A stretch of DNA of 64,000 nt from positions 124,001-188,000 of the forward strand of contig JAHZIX010000048.1 in the NCBI GenBank assembly GCA_022601195.1, read 5' to 3'. Below are positions 54,679 to 63,834 of this stretch, piece by piece. Every line of letters starts with the position of its first letter. Position 1 is the stretch's first letter. The stretch is from Deltaproteobacteria bacterium (lineage in GTDB: Bacteria > Acidobacteriota > Thermoanaerobaculia > Multivoradales > JAHZIX01). Both the position numbers and the translations under genes were made by a program. The notes under the pieces were generated by a model that had not been told where the DNA came from, made no database searches, and saw only the letters and a program-made list of their open reading frames with translations.

Positions 54679-55419
54679 ATGAAGACGACCCAGAAGCCAT
54701 CGCTCTTCCTGTCGGTGGCCCTAGCCGCTTGCCTGCTGCAACCGATGACCTCCGGAGCCTTGGGGGCATCCCCTCCGGCCGCGCCCGATGGGTTGTCAGA
54801 GGTGCAACAACCGGATGACACTCGAGGTACTGAAGAGCACTTCGAAGAGACCACTGGAGAGGTGGATGAAGCAGCCGCCGAAGAGGCCTTCCAAGAGCCG
54901 GGCAACTTCCTGCCATTGCCCCTGGAGATCATCTCCGACTTCGAAGCCTCGGAAGGCCTTCACACCGAATTCGGCTTCGGCTGGCGAACCTCTACCGATT
55001 CCATGCGCGGCGGTGATTCGACCGTCACCATGGAACGCATTGATGGTGGTGCCCAGCAAAGCCGTGGGGCACTCGAAGTTTCCGGTGAGATTCGCCGTGG
55101 CTCGACGTCCACCTGGGCCGGAGCGAAGCTGTTTCTGGGAGACAACCCAACCCAGCCGGTAGATCTTTCCGACACCACCGAGCTGGTTTTCTGGGCTCGA
55201 GGGGATGGCGGCAGCTACAGGATTAGCCTATTCACTAAGAGCCGTGGGTCGAGCAAGACCTGGATCACCTTCGAGCCGGGCCTCAGCTGGACTGAATACT
55301 CGCTTCCCTGGGCTGAATTCGAAGGCGCGGACCCGAGGGAGATTACTGCCGTCATGTTCTCTGCCGGCCCGGATATCCGCCCCTTCCTCTTTCAGCTGGA
55401 CCTAGTAGCGATCCGTTAA
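54679..55419 (+). CDS. Secreted CIA30-like (NDUFAF1 family) galactose-binding-fold protein
   Basis: 246 residues from the ATG at 54679 (GAGGA upstream; a TTG at 54673 is also in frame). Signal peptide LFLSVALAACLLQPMTSGALG, an acidic linker rich in Glu, then a beta-sandwich ~85-246: ISDFEASEG, ALEVSGEIRRGSTSTWAGAKLFLG, TELVFWARGDGGSYRISLFTKSRG, WTEYSLPWAEFEGADPREITAVMFSAG, FQLDLVAIR. This is the CIA30 pattern. Probably binds carbohydrate or protein. Ends just before the REP-like repeats. Confidence 0.75.
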   Translation: MKTTQKPSLFLSVALAACLLQPMTSGALGASPPAAPDGLSEVQQPDDTRGTEEHFEETTGEVDEAAAEEAFQEPGNFLPLPLEIISDFEASEGLHTEFGFGWRTSTDSMRGGDSTVTMERIDGGAQQSRGALEVSGEIRRGSTSTWAGAKLFLGDNPTQPVDLSDTTELVFWARGDGGSYRISLFTKSRGSSKTWITFEPGLSWTEYSLPWAEFEGADPREITAVMFSAGPDIRPFLFQLDLVAIR

Positions 55420-55420
55420 T

Positions 55421-55567
55421 CCGACTCCCTCCAAGTCTTCGCCCGCACCGCGGGCAGCATTGGCTAGCCTGGGGTTTCAACCCCAGGTTCCGGCCGCCCG
55501 ACTCCCTCCGAGTTTTCGCCCGCACCGCGGGCAGCGTTGGCTAGCCTGGGGTTTCAACCCCAGGCTT
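55421..55567. repeat. Two REP-like palindromic repeats, 77-bp period
   Basis: Units at 55421-55490 and 55498-55567, nearly identical. Each has two palindromes: GCCCGC-ACC-GCGGGC and CCTGGGGTT-TC-AACCCCAGG. They sit between the convergent CIA30-like and flippase genes and probably act as transcription terminators. The second copy overlaps the last codons of the flippase gene, so the repeat supplies its C-terminus (..KPGVETPG). REP-like families are usually dispersed through a genome. Confidence 0.85.
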
Positions 55568-56977
55568 CGACCCAAAGAACTCCTGAAACGCCTGGCCAAA
55601 ACGCCAATAGTAGAGCGCTGCTGCTATTGCGGCGGCGGCGGCACAGAGAACGAATCGGGCCCAGGATTCTGGCGCGGAAACAAAGGCCGCCAGGCCGAAG
55701 AAAGGTAGGGGCACTAGGTAGAGAAAAGTCAGCTCTCCCCCAAGGCGACGGCAGCGCCGCGGATCGATGCGATAGATAGCCCAGGCACTGACCACCGCAC
55801 CGAGGGGGAGGAAATTCGCGTAGGCCATGCCAATAGGGCCCCAACGGTGGGTAAGAACGAGGCCTGCTACGGTCCAGGTCACCAAAGTGATGACCGCGGA
55901 GAGAATCCACAACCTCTCCTGACGACGGGCAGCGAGGAATTGACCCGCGAAGCGCCCGATGGGATCTACCAAGGGGGCAAAACAAAGAACCCGTAGAAAA
56001 GATGGCGACTCTTCCCAGCGGCCACCACCGAGGATCGAGATTACGAGGTCCGCATTGAAAAATAGAAAGAGGGCCGCTGGCACTTCCACCGCCAGCAGCG
56101 CCAAGGTTGCTAGCCGGTAGGCATCGAAGGGCTCCGACCGTTTCTGGGCCTCTAGATTCACTAGAGCTGGATAGAGGGCCCTACCGATGGGATGGATGAG
56201 TAGAGTCGCCACCAAGAAGGCCGCCCAATAGGCAAAGGTGTACATCCCCAATTCCCGAGCGGAAAAACGAACGCCGAGAATCAAGGGGTCCACATGGCGC
56301 AAGGCGAGCATCAACAACCAAATGAAGCCCAGAGGAAGGCTCTCCCAGAGCAAAGACAGGCTCTTTCCTCGTAGCCAGAGGAGCGGCATCTTCCCCCAAG
56401 CCCGCATCCAAAGAGTGAGGGTAAAGAGTGCGCTCGAAGAAAGCTGTGCCCACACCAGGCTCCAGATTCCATAACCGGCAAAGGCCATGCCCACGGCAAC
56501 GACGGCAAAGCAGAGACTGCGAAGCATCTCTGGCAGGAGAGACCGGCCAATGGCGAGCTCTCCTTCGAAGTAGACCAGGGGAACCTGCGCCAGACCTTCC
56601 AGCAAGATGAATACGGCTAAGGCCTGGAGGACCGGTACCACTCTTGGGTCCGGTTCCTGAAAAGCCATCGCCACAAGAGGCGCTGCCAGCACCAAACCCG
56701 CCATCAAGGTCCCGCCCCACAGGGACTCTACCCAGAGGAGGTTTCCGAAGGGTCGGTCCTTGACCCGTAGGATGTGGGCCGGAAGCCCGAGATCCCGACA
56801 CGCGCCGAGAATCATGAATACCGCGAAGGACCAATCCCACAATCCGTAGTCCGCCTCAGGGATCAACCGACGAAGGGATAGCTGAACTCCAAATGTTATA
56901 AAGACTCGCCAGGCCTGGGAAGCGGCGGCGGCGGCGGTAGATCGGAGAATTCTCCCGGGAGTATCGTCTCCCTTCAA
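55541..56977 (-). CDS. Polysaccharide flippase (Wzx/MOP superfamily)
   Basis: 478 residues. TTG start at 56977, overlapping the upstream glycosyltransferase stop, with GAGG about 8 nt before. About 12-14 membrane segments. Early segment AAAAASQAWRVFITFGVQLSLRRLIPEADYGLWDWSFAVFMIL is typical of lipid-linked oligosaccharide exporters. Would move undecaprenyl-linked glycan across the inner membrane. The last residues are encoded by a REP-like palindrome. Translationally coupled to the glycosyltransferase. Confidence 0.88.
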   Translation of the reverse strand: MKGDDTPGRILRSTAAAAASQAWRVFITFGVQLSLRRLIPEADYGLWDWSFAVFMILGACRDLGLPAHILRVKDRPFGNLLWVESLWGGTLMAGLVLAAPLVAMAFQEPDPRVVPVLQALAVFILLEGLAQVPLVYFEGELAIGRSLLPEMLRSLCFAVVAVGMAFAGYGIWSLVWAQLSSSALFTLTLWMRAWGKMPLLWLRGKSLSLLWESLPLGFIWLLMLALRHVDPLILGVRFSARELGMYTFAYWAAFLVATLLIHPIGRALYPALVNLEAQKRSEPFDAYRLATLALLAVEVPAALFLFFNADLVISILGGGRWEESPSFLRVLCFAPLVDPIGRFAGQFLAARRQERLWILSAVITLVTWTVAGLVLTHRWGPIGMAYANFLPLGAVVSAWAIYRIDPRRCRRLGGELTFLYLVPLPFFGLAAFVSAPESWARFVLCAAAAAIAAALYYWRFGQAFQEFFGSKPGVETPG

Positions 56978-58218
56978 GGAGCAGCCTCAGAGGGAGGCCC
57001 AGAAACACCTTGACGCCAGCTACCATCCGCGATCCGAGCTGCGAAACGGCCGTAGGCCCGCGCAAAGCCCTCTCGGGTGTGGTGTTGTCGCGCGAAGGCC
57101 CAGGCAGCCCGAGCCATGGCCTCCAACTGGGCCGGTGACCGCTCGCTCAGGGCCCTCACGGAACGCCGAATCTCCTCGATAGTCGCGGCCCTCAGGACCA
57201 CCCCGAAGTCCTCGCTAACATCGACACTCGCCTCCCGAGTCACCACGGGAATCAGGCCGGCATGAAGGCAGGAGATGACACTGCCCCCTCCCCCCTCTGA
57301 ACAGGAGGGGTAGACCACTCCCAGGCAGCTACGAGCGATCTCCTGAAATCGCTGCCCGGCCACATCCACCCAACCCTCCGTGTGAATATTGGGAGTTTCA
57401 TACAGCTCTCGAAAATACGCCCGCTCGAAATCTCTCTCCCGGCGAATCGGCCCACACACCACTAGCTCAAAATCGGGAAGGCCCGCGAAGGCTTCCAAAA
57501 CCAGGTCGAGGCCTTTGTGAACCAAGCCGCCACTACCGAACCATAGAAAGCGGCGGCGAGGAGCTTCAAAACTCTTTCCTTCGGGCCACGGGAAAGTGAC
57601 CGTAGAAGAGATAGGAATTCGATACAGGGGCTTGCCGGCAAAGGAATAGGTTTCCTGAGTGAATTCGTTGCCCAGCACGGTCCCGCAATCTGCCACTTCG
57701 ATGCCTCGGTTTTCAGGCACCATCTTGACGGGCCGGATTTTCAAACCCCGCTCCTGCCGGAGACGTTCCAGGCGTTCCCCCTGGGCACCGTTGTTGAAGC
57801 TCCAATGACTGGTATCGATATGAAAGATCTTGACCGCGTCGGTCCCTAGCAAAGGGGCCCAGCGCTGCAAGTTGAGCCGCACATCCACCACCGCGTCATA
57901 GGGTCTCTCGGGTTGAAATTTCTTGTTGGTCCAAGAGATCGCTTCGACCCGGTACCCCAATTCAACGAAACTCATGGCCATTCGATGGGACTCCCAATAG
58001 TGGGTGTGCCAATGGGGAACCTTCTGGCCGGAACGGAGCAAAAATGGGTCGAGAATGTAGGAGAAGAGAACCTCTCCCCGTACTTCTCCGTCCGGCTCCA
58101 GCACCACCCGACGGGCATCTGGACGAATGATCTTTCGTTTCAGCTTGAGCGCGATACGACGGGCTTCGCTAGCCAGGAAAGAAGGCTCGAAGGAGTGGAG
58201 GATTCGTTTTCCAAGCAC
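56974..58218 (-). CDS. Glycosyltransferase (GT-B fold, GT4-like)
   Basis: 414 residues, probable GTG start at 58218. C-terminal donor half: LWFGSGGLVHKGLDLVLEAFAGLPDFELVVCG and SCSEGGGGSVISCLHAGLIPVVTREASVD, a variant of the E-x7-E region. The N-terminal half has VPHWHTHYWESHRMAMSFVELGYRV. Transfers a sugar to a lipid-linked or surface glycan. Overlaps the flippase gene by 4 nt. The upstream secreted-protein gene ends in its own terminator, so this pair is likely transcribed from a separate promoter near 58220-58250. Confidence 0.83.
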   Translation of the reverse strand: MLGKRILHSFEPSFLASEARRIALKLKRKIIRPDARRVVLEPDGEVRGEVLFSYILDPFLLRSGQKVPHWHTHYWESHRMAMSFVELGYRVEAISWTNKKFQPERPYDAVVDVRLNLQRWAPLLGTDAVKIFHIDTSHWSFNNGAQGERLERLRQERGLKIRPVKMVPENRGIEVADCGTVLGNEFTQETYSFAGKPLYRIPISSTVTFPWPEGKSFEAPRRRFLWFGSGGLVHKGLDLVLEAFAGLPDFELVVCGPIRRERDFERAYFRELYETPNIHTEGWVDVAGQRFQEIARSCLGVVYPSCSEGGGGSVISCLHAGLIPVVTREASVDVSEDFGVVLRAATIEEIRRSVRALSERSPAQLEAMARAAWAFARQHHTREGFARAYGRFAARIADGSWRQGVSGPPSEAAP

Positions 58219-58247
58219 CGGTTGAGACCGCCTCTAGGTTCTTGATC

Positions 58248-58283
58248 CAAAATGAACAAAGCCGCGGTGACAACCACCGCGGC
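58248..58283 (-). terminator. Rho-independent terminator of the secreted-protein gene
   Basis: On the minus strand, a 9-bp GC stem GCCGCGGTG / CACCGCGGC with a short loop is followed by a T-rich run (TTTGTTCATTTT). It lies 39 nt after the stop at 58323 and just before the glycosyltransferase start. Confidence 0.85.
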
Positions 58284-58322
58284 CTCGACGAAATGAGAAC
58301 GCCGAACGAGGTCGGCCTTCAA

Positions 58323-59675
58323 TCAGGGAATGAACTGGACGCTGAGGTTCGAATAGGTCCAGTTGCGGCTCGGCACGTGGGCCTCGGCTTCGAAGTCCGA
58401 GAACGTGATGAACCAAGTTCCTCCGAAGGTCCGAATGCGCTTCGCCAAGCTTTCGGACATGTCGACCACCGTCCGCCCGGAGAACCTCTCCGTCACCGTC
58501 ACATCGATCACTCGAGAGACGGCGTTGTAGACATAGCGCACGTGGTAGGTCGTTCCCGGCTGTAGAACAGCGCCCTGAGTCATCTTCTGGTTCTCCCCAC
58601 GGGGAAGATCGACCGTAACCTCGTTGCGAACGAAATCACGACCAGGTCCACGAGTGGTCACGAAGCCATAGGTATGGGAGCTATAACCACCGGTACGGGT
58701 CAGATAGAAAATGTTGTGAATCCCTTCCGGATTGCGAGAGAACCAGCCACCGTGGGCAAAATCCACCTCGACCACCAGTCGAGAGAAACTCGTGTTCTTG
58801 GTCACCGGAACGATGAATCGCTTCTTGTCTTCTCCCCGCACGGAGGTGAAGAAATCGCCCGCGATGTCGAAACACTCTGCGAACTCCGGGCAAGCGCCAG
58901 GCTGAGGAATCTGATCCGGACGCAACAGAGAGGAGTTACCGGGCCCGGCGGGCAAGGAGGTAACGACATCACCGTTTCTGGTGTCGAAGGTAGCCCCAAA
59001 GGCATAAAACGGCTGGTCGCAGCTCACTTCGCTGCGGCCCGAACCCAGGACATCCTGGCCGAGAATTCCCAGGACATCTGGAAAATGACGCATGGAAAGG
59101 GGCTGCAGGGTCACCACTGAGTCGGTGCCGATCTGTGAGCCGCCTCCCTTGAAGAGGCCGATGGAACAGGAAGCGGGCATTTGGCCCAGATTGACCACAA
59201 CCAGATCCGAATAGCGGCTGGAGCTGCGGACCCAAGGTTGCAAGTGCACGATGTCACCGGCCTCGACAATATTGTCCGAGGAAATGACCGGCATCGCGGC
59301 ACCGAGGTTAGCGACACCCTCGTTCTCACCGATCAACCGCGCCTGCGCTGAAAGCTGGGGAGGAAGAGTCAGTTCGAGCATTCCAACGGCATTGCCGGAT
59401 ACGAGATCCGACATGATGGTAGTGCTCGAAGCGGGAACCGCCACGGCACCCGTAGTGGGCTCGTCACGAATGGTTCCGTCAGAATTTTCGGCGATCATGT
59501 AGGTCTCGGCGCGACGACGCTCGAGCCCTTCGTTCGATATCCAGACCTGAGTCCTGAAAGTATTTCCCTGCACGTCGCTGTCCATTGCTAACGGGACATA
59601 AACAACTCCGGCAAAGAGGGGTGCGGCTGGTACAAGCAGTATGGCTAGAAGACAGCCGACTATCCATCGACTCAT
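58323..59675 (-). CDS. Secreted protein of unknown function
   Basis: 450 residues from the ATG at 59675 with GGAGG about 8 nt upstream. The longer frame to 59771 lacks a site. Signal peptide WIVGCLLAILLVPAAPLFAG. The N-terminal half (FRTQVWISNEGLERRRAETYMIAE, VPASSTTIMSDLV, YSDLVVVNLG) is a repeated beta-sandwich pattern seen in acidobacterial secreted proteins. The C-terminal half (RLVVEVDFAHGGWFSRNPEGIHNIFYLTRTGGY .. TYHVRYVYN) resembles a lectin/LamG-like fold. It lies within the glycan locus but has its own terminator. Function unknown. Confidence 0.8.
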   Translation of the reverse strand: MSRWIVGCLLAILLVPAAPLFAGVVYVPLAMDSDVQGNTFRTQVWISNEGLERRRAETYMIAENSDGTIRDEPTTGAVAVPASSTTIMSDLVSGNAVGMLELTLPPQLSAQARLIGENEGVANLGAAMPVISSDNIVEAGDIVHLQPWVRSSSRYSDLVVVNLGQMPASCSIGLFKGGGSQIGTDSVVTLQPLSMRHFPDVLGILGQDVLGSGRSEVSCDQPFYAFGATFDTRNGDVVTSLPAGPGNSSLLRPDQIPQPGACPEFAECFDIAGDFFTSVRGEDKKRFIVPVTKNTSFSRLVVEVDFAHGGWFSRNPEGIHNIFYLTRTGGYSSHTYGFVTTRGPGRDFVRNEVTVDLPRGENQKMTQGAVLQPGTTYHVRYVYNAVSRVIDVTVTERFSGRTVVDMSESLAKRIRTFGGTWFITFSDFEAEAHVPSRNWTYSNLSVQFIP

Positions 59676-59794
59676 GGGTAGACCTCCATTAATCCTCTGA
59701 AAGACACTGATAAAAGCGGTAAGGGTAAACACACGTGGGGTGTAATCATAGGCTATATCGCCATAAATCACAAATTTGAATCAACCTCCGGAGC

Positions 59795-61687
59795 CTAGGA
59801 GACCGGTTTTCCTTGCCAGATGAAGGCGGTGACTTCGAGGGTTCGAGAAGGAGCCAGCCCCTTGGGCAACAAGACCTCAATTTCTCTCCCGTCCGGTGGT
59901 GGTTGAAAACGCATCACTAGAAACCGGGTACGGGAAGTACGCACTGTCCGGACTTCTCTCCCCGCTAGAAGTACTCGAGGAGTCTCACCGCCTCTACCTA
60001 GCTTTGGTAACCAGAGCTCCAGAGATACGAGATCTCCAGGTGACCACAAAGGAGGCAGCAAGACTTGCAACCGCTGATCGACCTCATTGTCGAAGGACTG
60101 CCGGAGCACCTTTCGACTATCCACCAATTGCCAGGAGTGCAGCCGAGCAGCGAGAGGGGCACCGCGGCCGCGAAAGGGTGAGCTTCGAAACACCAACTCT
60201 TGCTCTCCGACCGGCTCCCCCACCGCCAGCTCGAAGACTTCCGCATCGGCCCGGGAGCGAACTCCTGGGGACAGTTTTTCCAGGTCCGCAACCGCAACCA
60301 CCGCTGACCGGGCGGCTCTTCGATTCTTTAGGATCATCCGACCAGCCACTTCCTCTGCAAGCACATGGCGGCCCGGAAGGGGTGCCAGAGCGCCCCGCAA
60401 ATACGATGCAGCCCGTTCCACGTTACTGGGAACCACCGAGTTATAGACGTACTTGTTGGCCGGCCAAGACACCACCAGGACTGCGGCGAGGCCCGCCACC
60501 CACCAGAATCGCCGATCCCTCGAGACCGGTAGACCCGTCGAAACCAGCTCGGTACGACCGACCCAGCCCAAAATCCCGACCACCAGCCAGGCGGCAGCAA
60601 GAGAGCTCACCGGTAGCAGAGGTAACCAGTTGTGGGCGCTGGGGTTCGAGGTGGACAGGGCATACAGCAATACGTAGGACAGAGGAAAGCTGAGCAACAT
60701 CCAAAGCTCGAGGCGCCGCTTCTCGCCCACTCTTCGACGCAGGGCCCAGATCAACAAACCAGCCATGCCGACCAGGGCCACACTACCTGCCACCGGTCCA
60801 TGAAAGTTGTCAGTAACGAGAGACTCCCCAGCATGCAGAATCAAAGACGCCTTCGAAGCCTGCTCGGCGATGCCCTTCCTTTCATAGTCCCGGAGGGTGC
60901 GGTTGAAGTCGGTGACATAGAGTTGGAAGTCCGTCAATAAATAAGGGTTGAGAACCAGGAAAGTCAGTACGGAAGCTGCACCGGCGGCGAAAATCCAAGC
61001 CAAGAACCGACGATCCCTACGCCCCTTCCAGAAGGCCAAGACGGTCACTGGCAGGGCGATGGGACCGGCGTTGAACTTGGTTGCCAAAGCGAGGCCAACG
61101 GCCGCCCCGGCTGCCAGAAAACGGCGCAAACGGGGCGCATCGAGAGCTGCCAAGGCCAGCAGGATGGCCAGCTCGACAGTGAGGATCAACAGAATATCTG
61201 GCTTGTAAATGGCGGATTGGCGAATATGCCAAGGCACCACAGACATAATGAAGGCCGCCGTCAAACCTACTTCCGGCCCGAATAAACGGCGACCGATCAG
61301 AAAGAGAAGAAATAGCGACAGAGTCCCGAATACCGCCTGGGAAAAGCGACAGAGGCGATAGGCCAATGGCGTGAATCCTTCGCCCCGCAAGATCGCTAGC
61401 TGTTTGCTACCGGTCCACTGGTGCAGGCCGTGAACCGCCCCCAACAAAGCCGCCTGAGGCAAATAGGACAAACTCGGATGGTAGCCGTTGGCAGGGTGAA
61501 TCTGTCCCTTCTCCAGGAGGACATGAATATTCTCCAAACCATAGCGCTCGTCCCAAAAACGGCTCGGGTCGAGACCGATGCTGCCAAACCAGATTCGCGC
61601 CGCGAAGCTCCAAACCAGCAAAGCCGCCAACGACCAACGAACCCAACTTGGATTGGGCCTCGAATCCTTTTCCTCGTCCAAAGTCAT
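59795..61687 (-). CDS. GT39-like membrane glycosyltransferase (dolichyl-phosphate-mannose mannosyltransferase family)
   Basis: 630 residues. I chose the ATG at 61687 with TAGGA upstream, 32 nt after the preceding gene. Catalytic-loop motif DPSRFWDERYGLEN after the first helix, about 11-12 membrane segments (SVVPWHIRQSAIYKPDILL, ALATKFNAGPIALPVTVLAFW), and a soluble C-terminal beta domain ~480-630. It transfers a sugar from a polyprenyl-phosphate donor to a periplasmic acceptor. Co-transcribed with the similar gene at 63834. Confidence 0.82.
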   Translation of the reverse strand: MTLDEEKDSRPNPSWVRWSLAALLVWSFAARIWFGSIGLDPSRFWDERYGLENIHVLLEKGQIHPANGYHPSLSYLPQAALLGAVHGLHQWTGSKQLAILRGEGFTPLAYRLCRFSQAVFGTLSLFLLFLIGRRLFGPEVGLTAAFIMSVVPWHIRQSAIYKPDILLILTVELAILLALAALDAPRLRRFLAAGAAVGLALATKFNAGPIALPVTVLAFWKGRRDRRFLAWIFAAGAASVLTFLVLNPYLLTDFQLYVTDFNRTLRDYERKGIAEQASKASLILHAGESLVTDNFHGPVAGSVALVGMAGLLIWALRRRVGEKRRLELWMLLSFPLSYVLLYALSTSNPSAHNWLPLLPVSSLAAAWLVVGILGWVGRTELVSTGLPVSRDRRFWWVAGLAAVLVVSWPANKYVYNSVVPSNVERAASYLRGALAPLPGRHVLAEEVAGRMILKNRRAARSAVVAVADLEKLSPGVRSRADAEVFELAVGEPVGEQELVFRSSPFRGRGAPLAARLHSWQLVDSRKVLRQSFDNEVDQRLQVLLPPLWSPGDLVSLELWLPKLGRGGETPRVLLAGREVRTVRTSRTRFLVMRFQPPPDGREIEVLLPKGLAPSRTLEVTAFIWQGKPVS

Positions 61688-61719
61688 CACTTTCCTAAAA
61701 AGTCGGTCAGCAACAAAGG

Positions 61720-63834
61720 CTAACCATCTTCCCTCTCGGTGCCGGAGGGGCCAAAGACCGCCAACTCCAAGCAAGCGATTCGAAAGGTGCCCGCCTTGCC
61801 GAGTCTCCCCTTGTGATTCCGCCCCCGAAGTACTCTCAACCGAACCCGTTTCGTCTCGATGGGAGAAAAGCTCAAGTCGATCCTTCCAGAGGTGTTACCC
61901 AGCACTCGGGTGCCCGGAATCTCCACCCAACCAGAGCCATCCCAGGACTCGGCGACCAAATCCGAAGCGAGAAATCGCTGACGGTCTCGGCCTTCGAGAA
62001 AAAGCGCTGGATAGGCCCGAACCCGGTTTATCAACTGCTTCTCCCGCCAGTCGATACCAAACCAGCCGCCCACCGGGCCGGTGGTAGAAGCGGCTGAGAT
62101 CGCTGCATACATGGGCGCGCCGGTGCCGAGGGACTCATCGTTGAGTCGATCCAACAGTTCTATCTCCTGGCCCCGGCTGCGACCGATGGGCCGGCCCGAG
62201 GGGGCCAGATTTCCGGAAGAGTCCGGGAGAGGGCGGAATACTTCAGGACAACACTCCTGCAAAGCCTCCAAAGAGACGTCGTAGACCATCCAAGAGTAGC
62301 CAACCTGATCCACCGGTTCGAAATTCTCCCGCAACCAAGCGTATTTCGAGGCCCCTTTTGGCTTCAACCCCACCAGACGGTTCACCCCCACCAGCAATCG
62401 ACCAGCCATGGGAGCCCGAGGCTCAATGGTCACCGGAACCGGGCTTTGTGCCGCATAGACGTGACGAGCCTGGGCCCGATCTTGGCCCCAATCCAAATTG
62501 GAATCGATCAGGTAATGCCATCCCTTCTCGGGCCCCCCCACCAGGCCGTTGAAGTAGGCGAGGAAGTGAGGGTAGATGGCCAACGAGCTCCATGCGTAGG
62601 CTGCCAACAACAGTCCCCCAGCCCAAGGCCAAGCCCGAGGCCACCGACGGGAGCGGAGACTCGCCAGGCGAGAGACGAATACGAACAGAAAGGGAAACAC
62701 CGGCAACAAGTGGCGAAGGCCGATCTGGTATTGGTAGAAGCCGCTGAGATAGACCCACAGGAAGACACAAGGCACCAAGAGAAAGACCCCGGCACCGTCG
62801 GCGGATCCTTCGTCGCTCCCTCTTCCACGCACCGAGAGCGCCAGCCCCAACATCAGCAGCATGGGAATAGGAACCTTGAGGGCGAAAGCGACCAGGTAGT
62901 AATACCAGACGCCCTGCGTGTGGTACTTCCCCAAACAATAGGTCCACCGATCCCGAGCCATGTCGAGAGATACCAAATCGACTCCCTGGACGAAAGGCAC
63001 CGGAGCCGGTAGGGGTATCGCAGCAAGGAGAGGAATTTGCTGCAGATGCTGCAGGCGCTCGCTCTTGAAAGAGTAATCTGCGAGGGGCGTCAAAGTACCC
63101 TCGAAACCGAAGCCCGCATTGACCACCAACACCGCCGAGGCGCAAAGCACTCCAAGGGCCATCAGCTCTCGACTCAGCAGCCTCCATTGAAGGCCTCCGG
63201 CGGGGGCATCCTCTCGTCCCCGGCGGCTCCGCTGCCAAGCTCGCCAGCTGAGGATCAATAGAAAGATAAAGATCAGAAAGGCCGCTGTGATCTTGGCTAG
63301 CTGGGCCAATCCGAAGGCAAGACCGGCAACCGCCAGTCGGCTCCAGGAAGGTGCCCTCAAGTATCGCCAGAAGGCATAGGTGGCCGAGAAAAAACCCAAG
63401 GCAAGCGCTAAATCGGTGGTCACCAAGCGACCGTGAGCCAGGACATTGGGAGAAAATACGCACAGAAAGGCCGCCACCAGCCCAGCCCTAGGGCCGTACA
63501 GCTCACAGGCCCAGGCGAACACCAAGAGGGCGAGCACCAGACTCAAAGCAACGGTGGCTAGCCGAGCTCGAAAGATCTTCTGGCGTCGACTCGCCTCTTC
63601 TTCCCCACTCAGTAGATCGGCGGCTAAGGCGTTGAGCAAGGAGACGGGCATGGTGGCGTCGAAGCTATTGCGGTCGCGGTCGAAAGTTCCCTGTTCCAAC
63701 CCTCTGGAACCGTAGGCCAGGTGAGTCCCTTCGTCATAGGTCGTCGATTTGGTGCGCAGGCTGAAGACCTCCAGGAACGCCATAGCGAGCAGGAGAAGAA
63801 TCAGGAGCGGAAGAGTTTTATGAGGGGATCGCAT
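61720..63834 (-). CDS. GT39-like membrane glycosyltransferase with C-terminal discoidin-like domain
   Basis: 704 residues. ATG at 63834. The N-terminus has a membrane helix followed by TTYDEGTHLAYGSRGLEQG with the DE catalytic pair of PMT/GT39 enzymes, then about 11 hydrophobic segments (GLAFGLAQLAKITAAFLIFIFLLILSW). The last ~110 residues (VGGWFGIDWREKQLINRVRAYP .. KRVRLRVLRG) form an F5/8-type (discoidin) carbohydrate-binding pattern. The region NSNLDWGQD-like (IDSNLDWGQDRAQARHVY) is common in bacterial members. First gene of the two-gene operon. Confidence 0.82.
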   Translation of the reverse strand: MRSPHKTLPLLILLLLAMAFLEVFSLRTKSTTYDEGTHLAYGSRGLEQGTFDRDRNSFDATMPVSLLNALAADLLSGEEEASRRQKIFRARLATVALSLVLALLVFAWACELYGPRAGLVAAFLCVFSPNVLAHGRLVTTDLALALGFFSATYAFWRYLRAPSWSRLAVAGLAFGLAQLAKITAAFLIFIFLLILSWRAWQRSRRGREDAPAGGLQWRLLSRELMALGVLCASAVLVVNAGFGFEGTLTPLADYSFKSERLQHLQQIPLLAAIPLPAPVPFVQGVDLVSLDMARDRWTYCLGKYHTQGVWYYYLVAFALKVPIPMLLMLGLALSVRGRGSDEGSADGAGVFLLVPCVFLWVYLSGFYQYQIGLRHLLPVFPFLFVFVSRLASLRSRRWPRAWPWAGGLLLAAYAWSSLAIYPHFLAYFNGLVGGPEKGWHYLIDSNLDWGQDRAQARHVYAAQSPVPVTIEPRAPMAGRLLVGVNRLVGLKPKGASKYAWLRENFEPVDQVGYSWMVYDVSLEALQECCPEVFRPLPDSSGNLAPSGRPIGRSRGQEIELLDRLNDESLGTGAPMYAAISAASTTGPVGGWFGIDWREKQLINRVRAYPALFLEGRDRQRFLASDLVAESWDGSGWVEIPGTRVLGNTSGRIDLSFSPIETKRVRLRVLRGRNHKGRLGKAGTFRIACLELAVFGPSGTEREDG

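Noticed and set aside
55421..55567. Possible CRISPR array
   Set aside because: Only two units of a long palindromic repeat with a 7-nt gap, no spacers and no cas genes.
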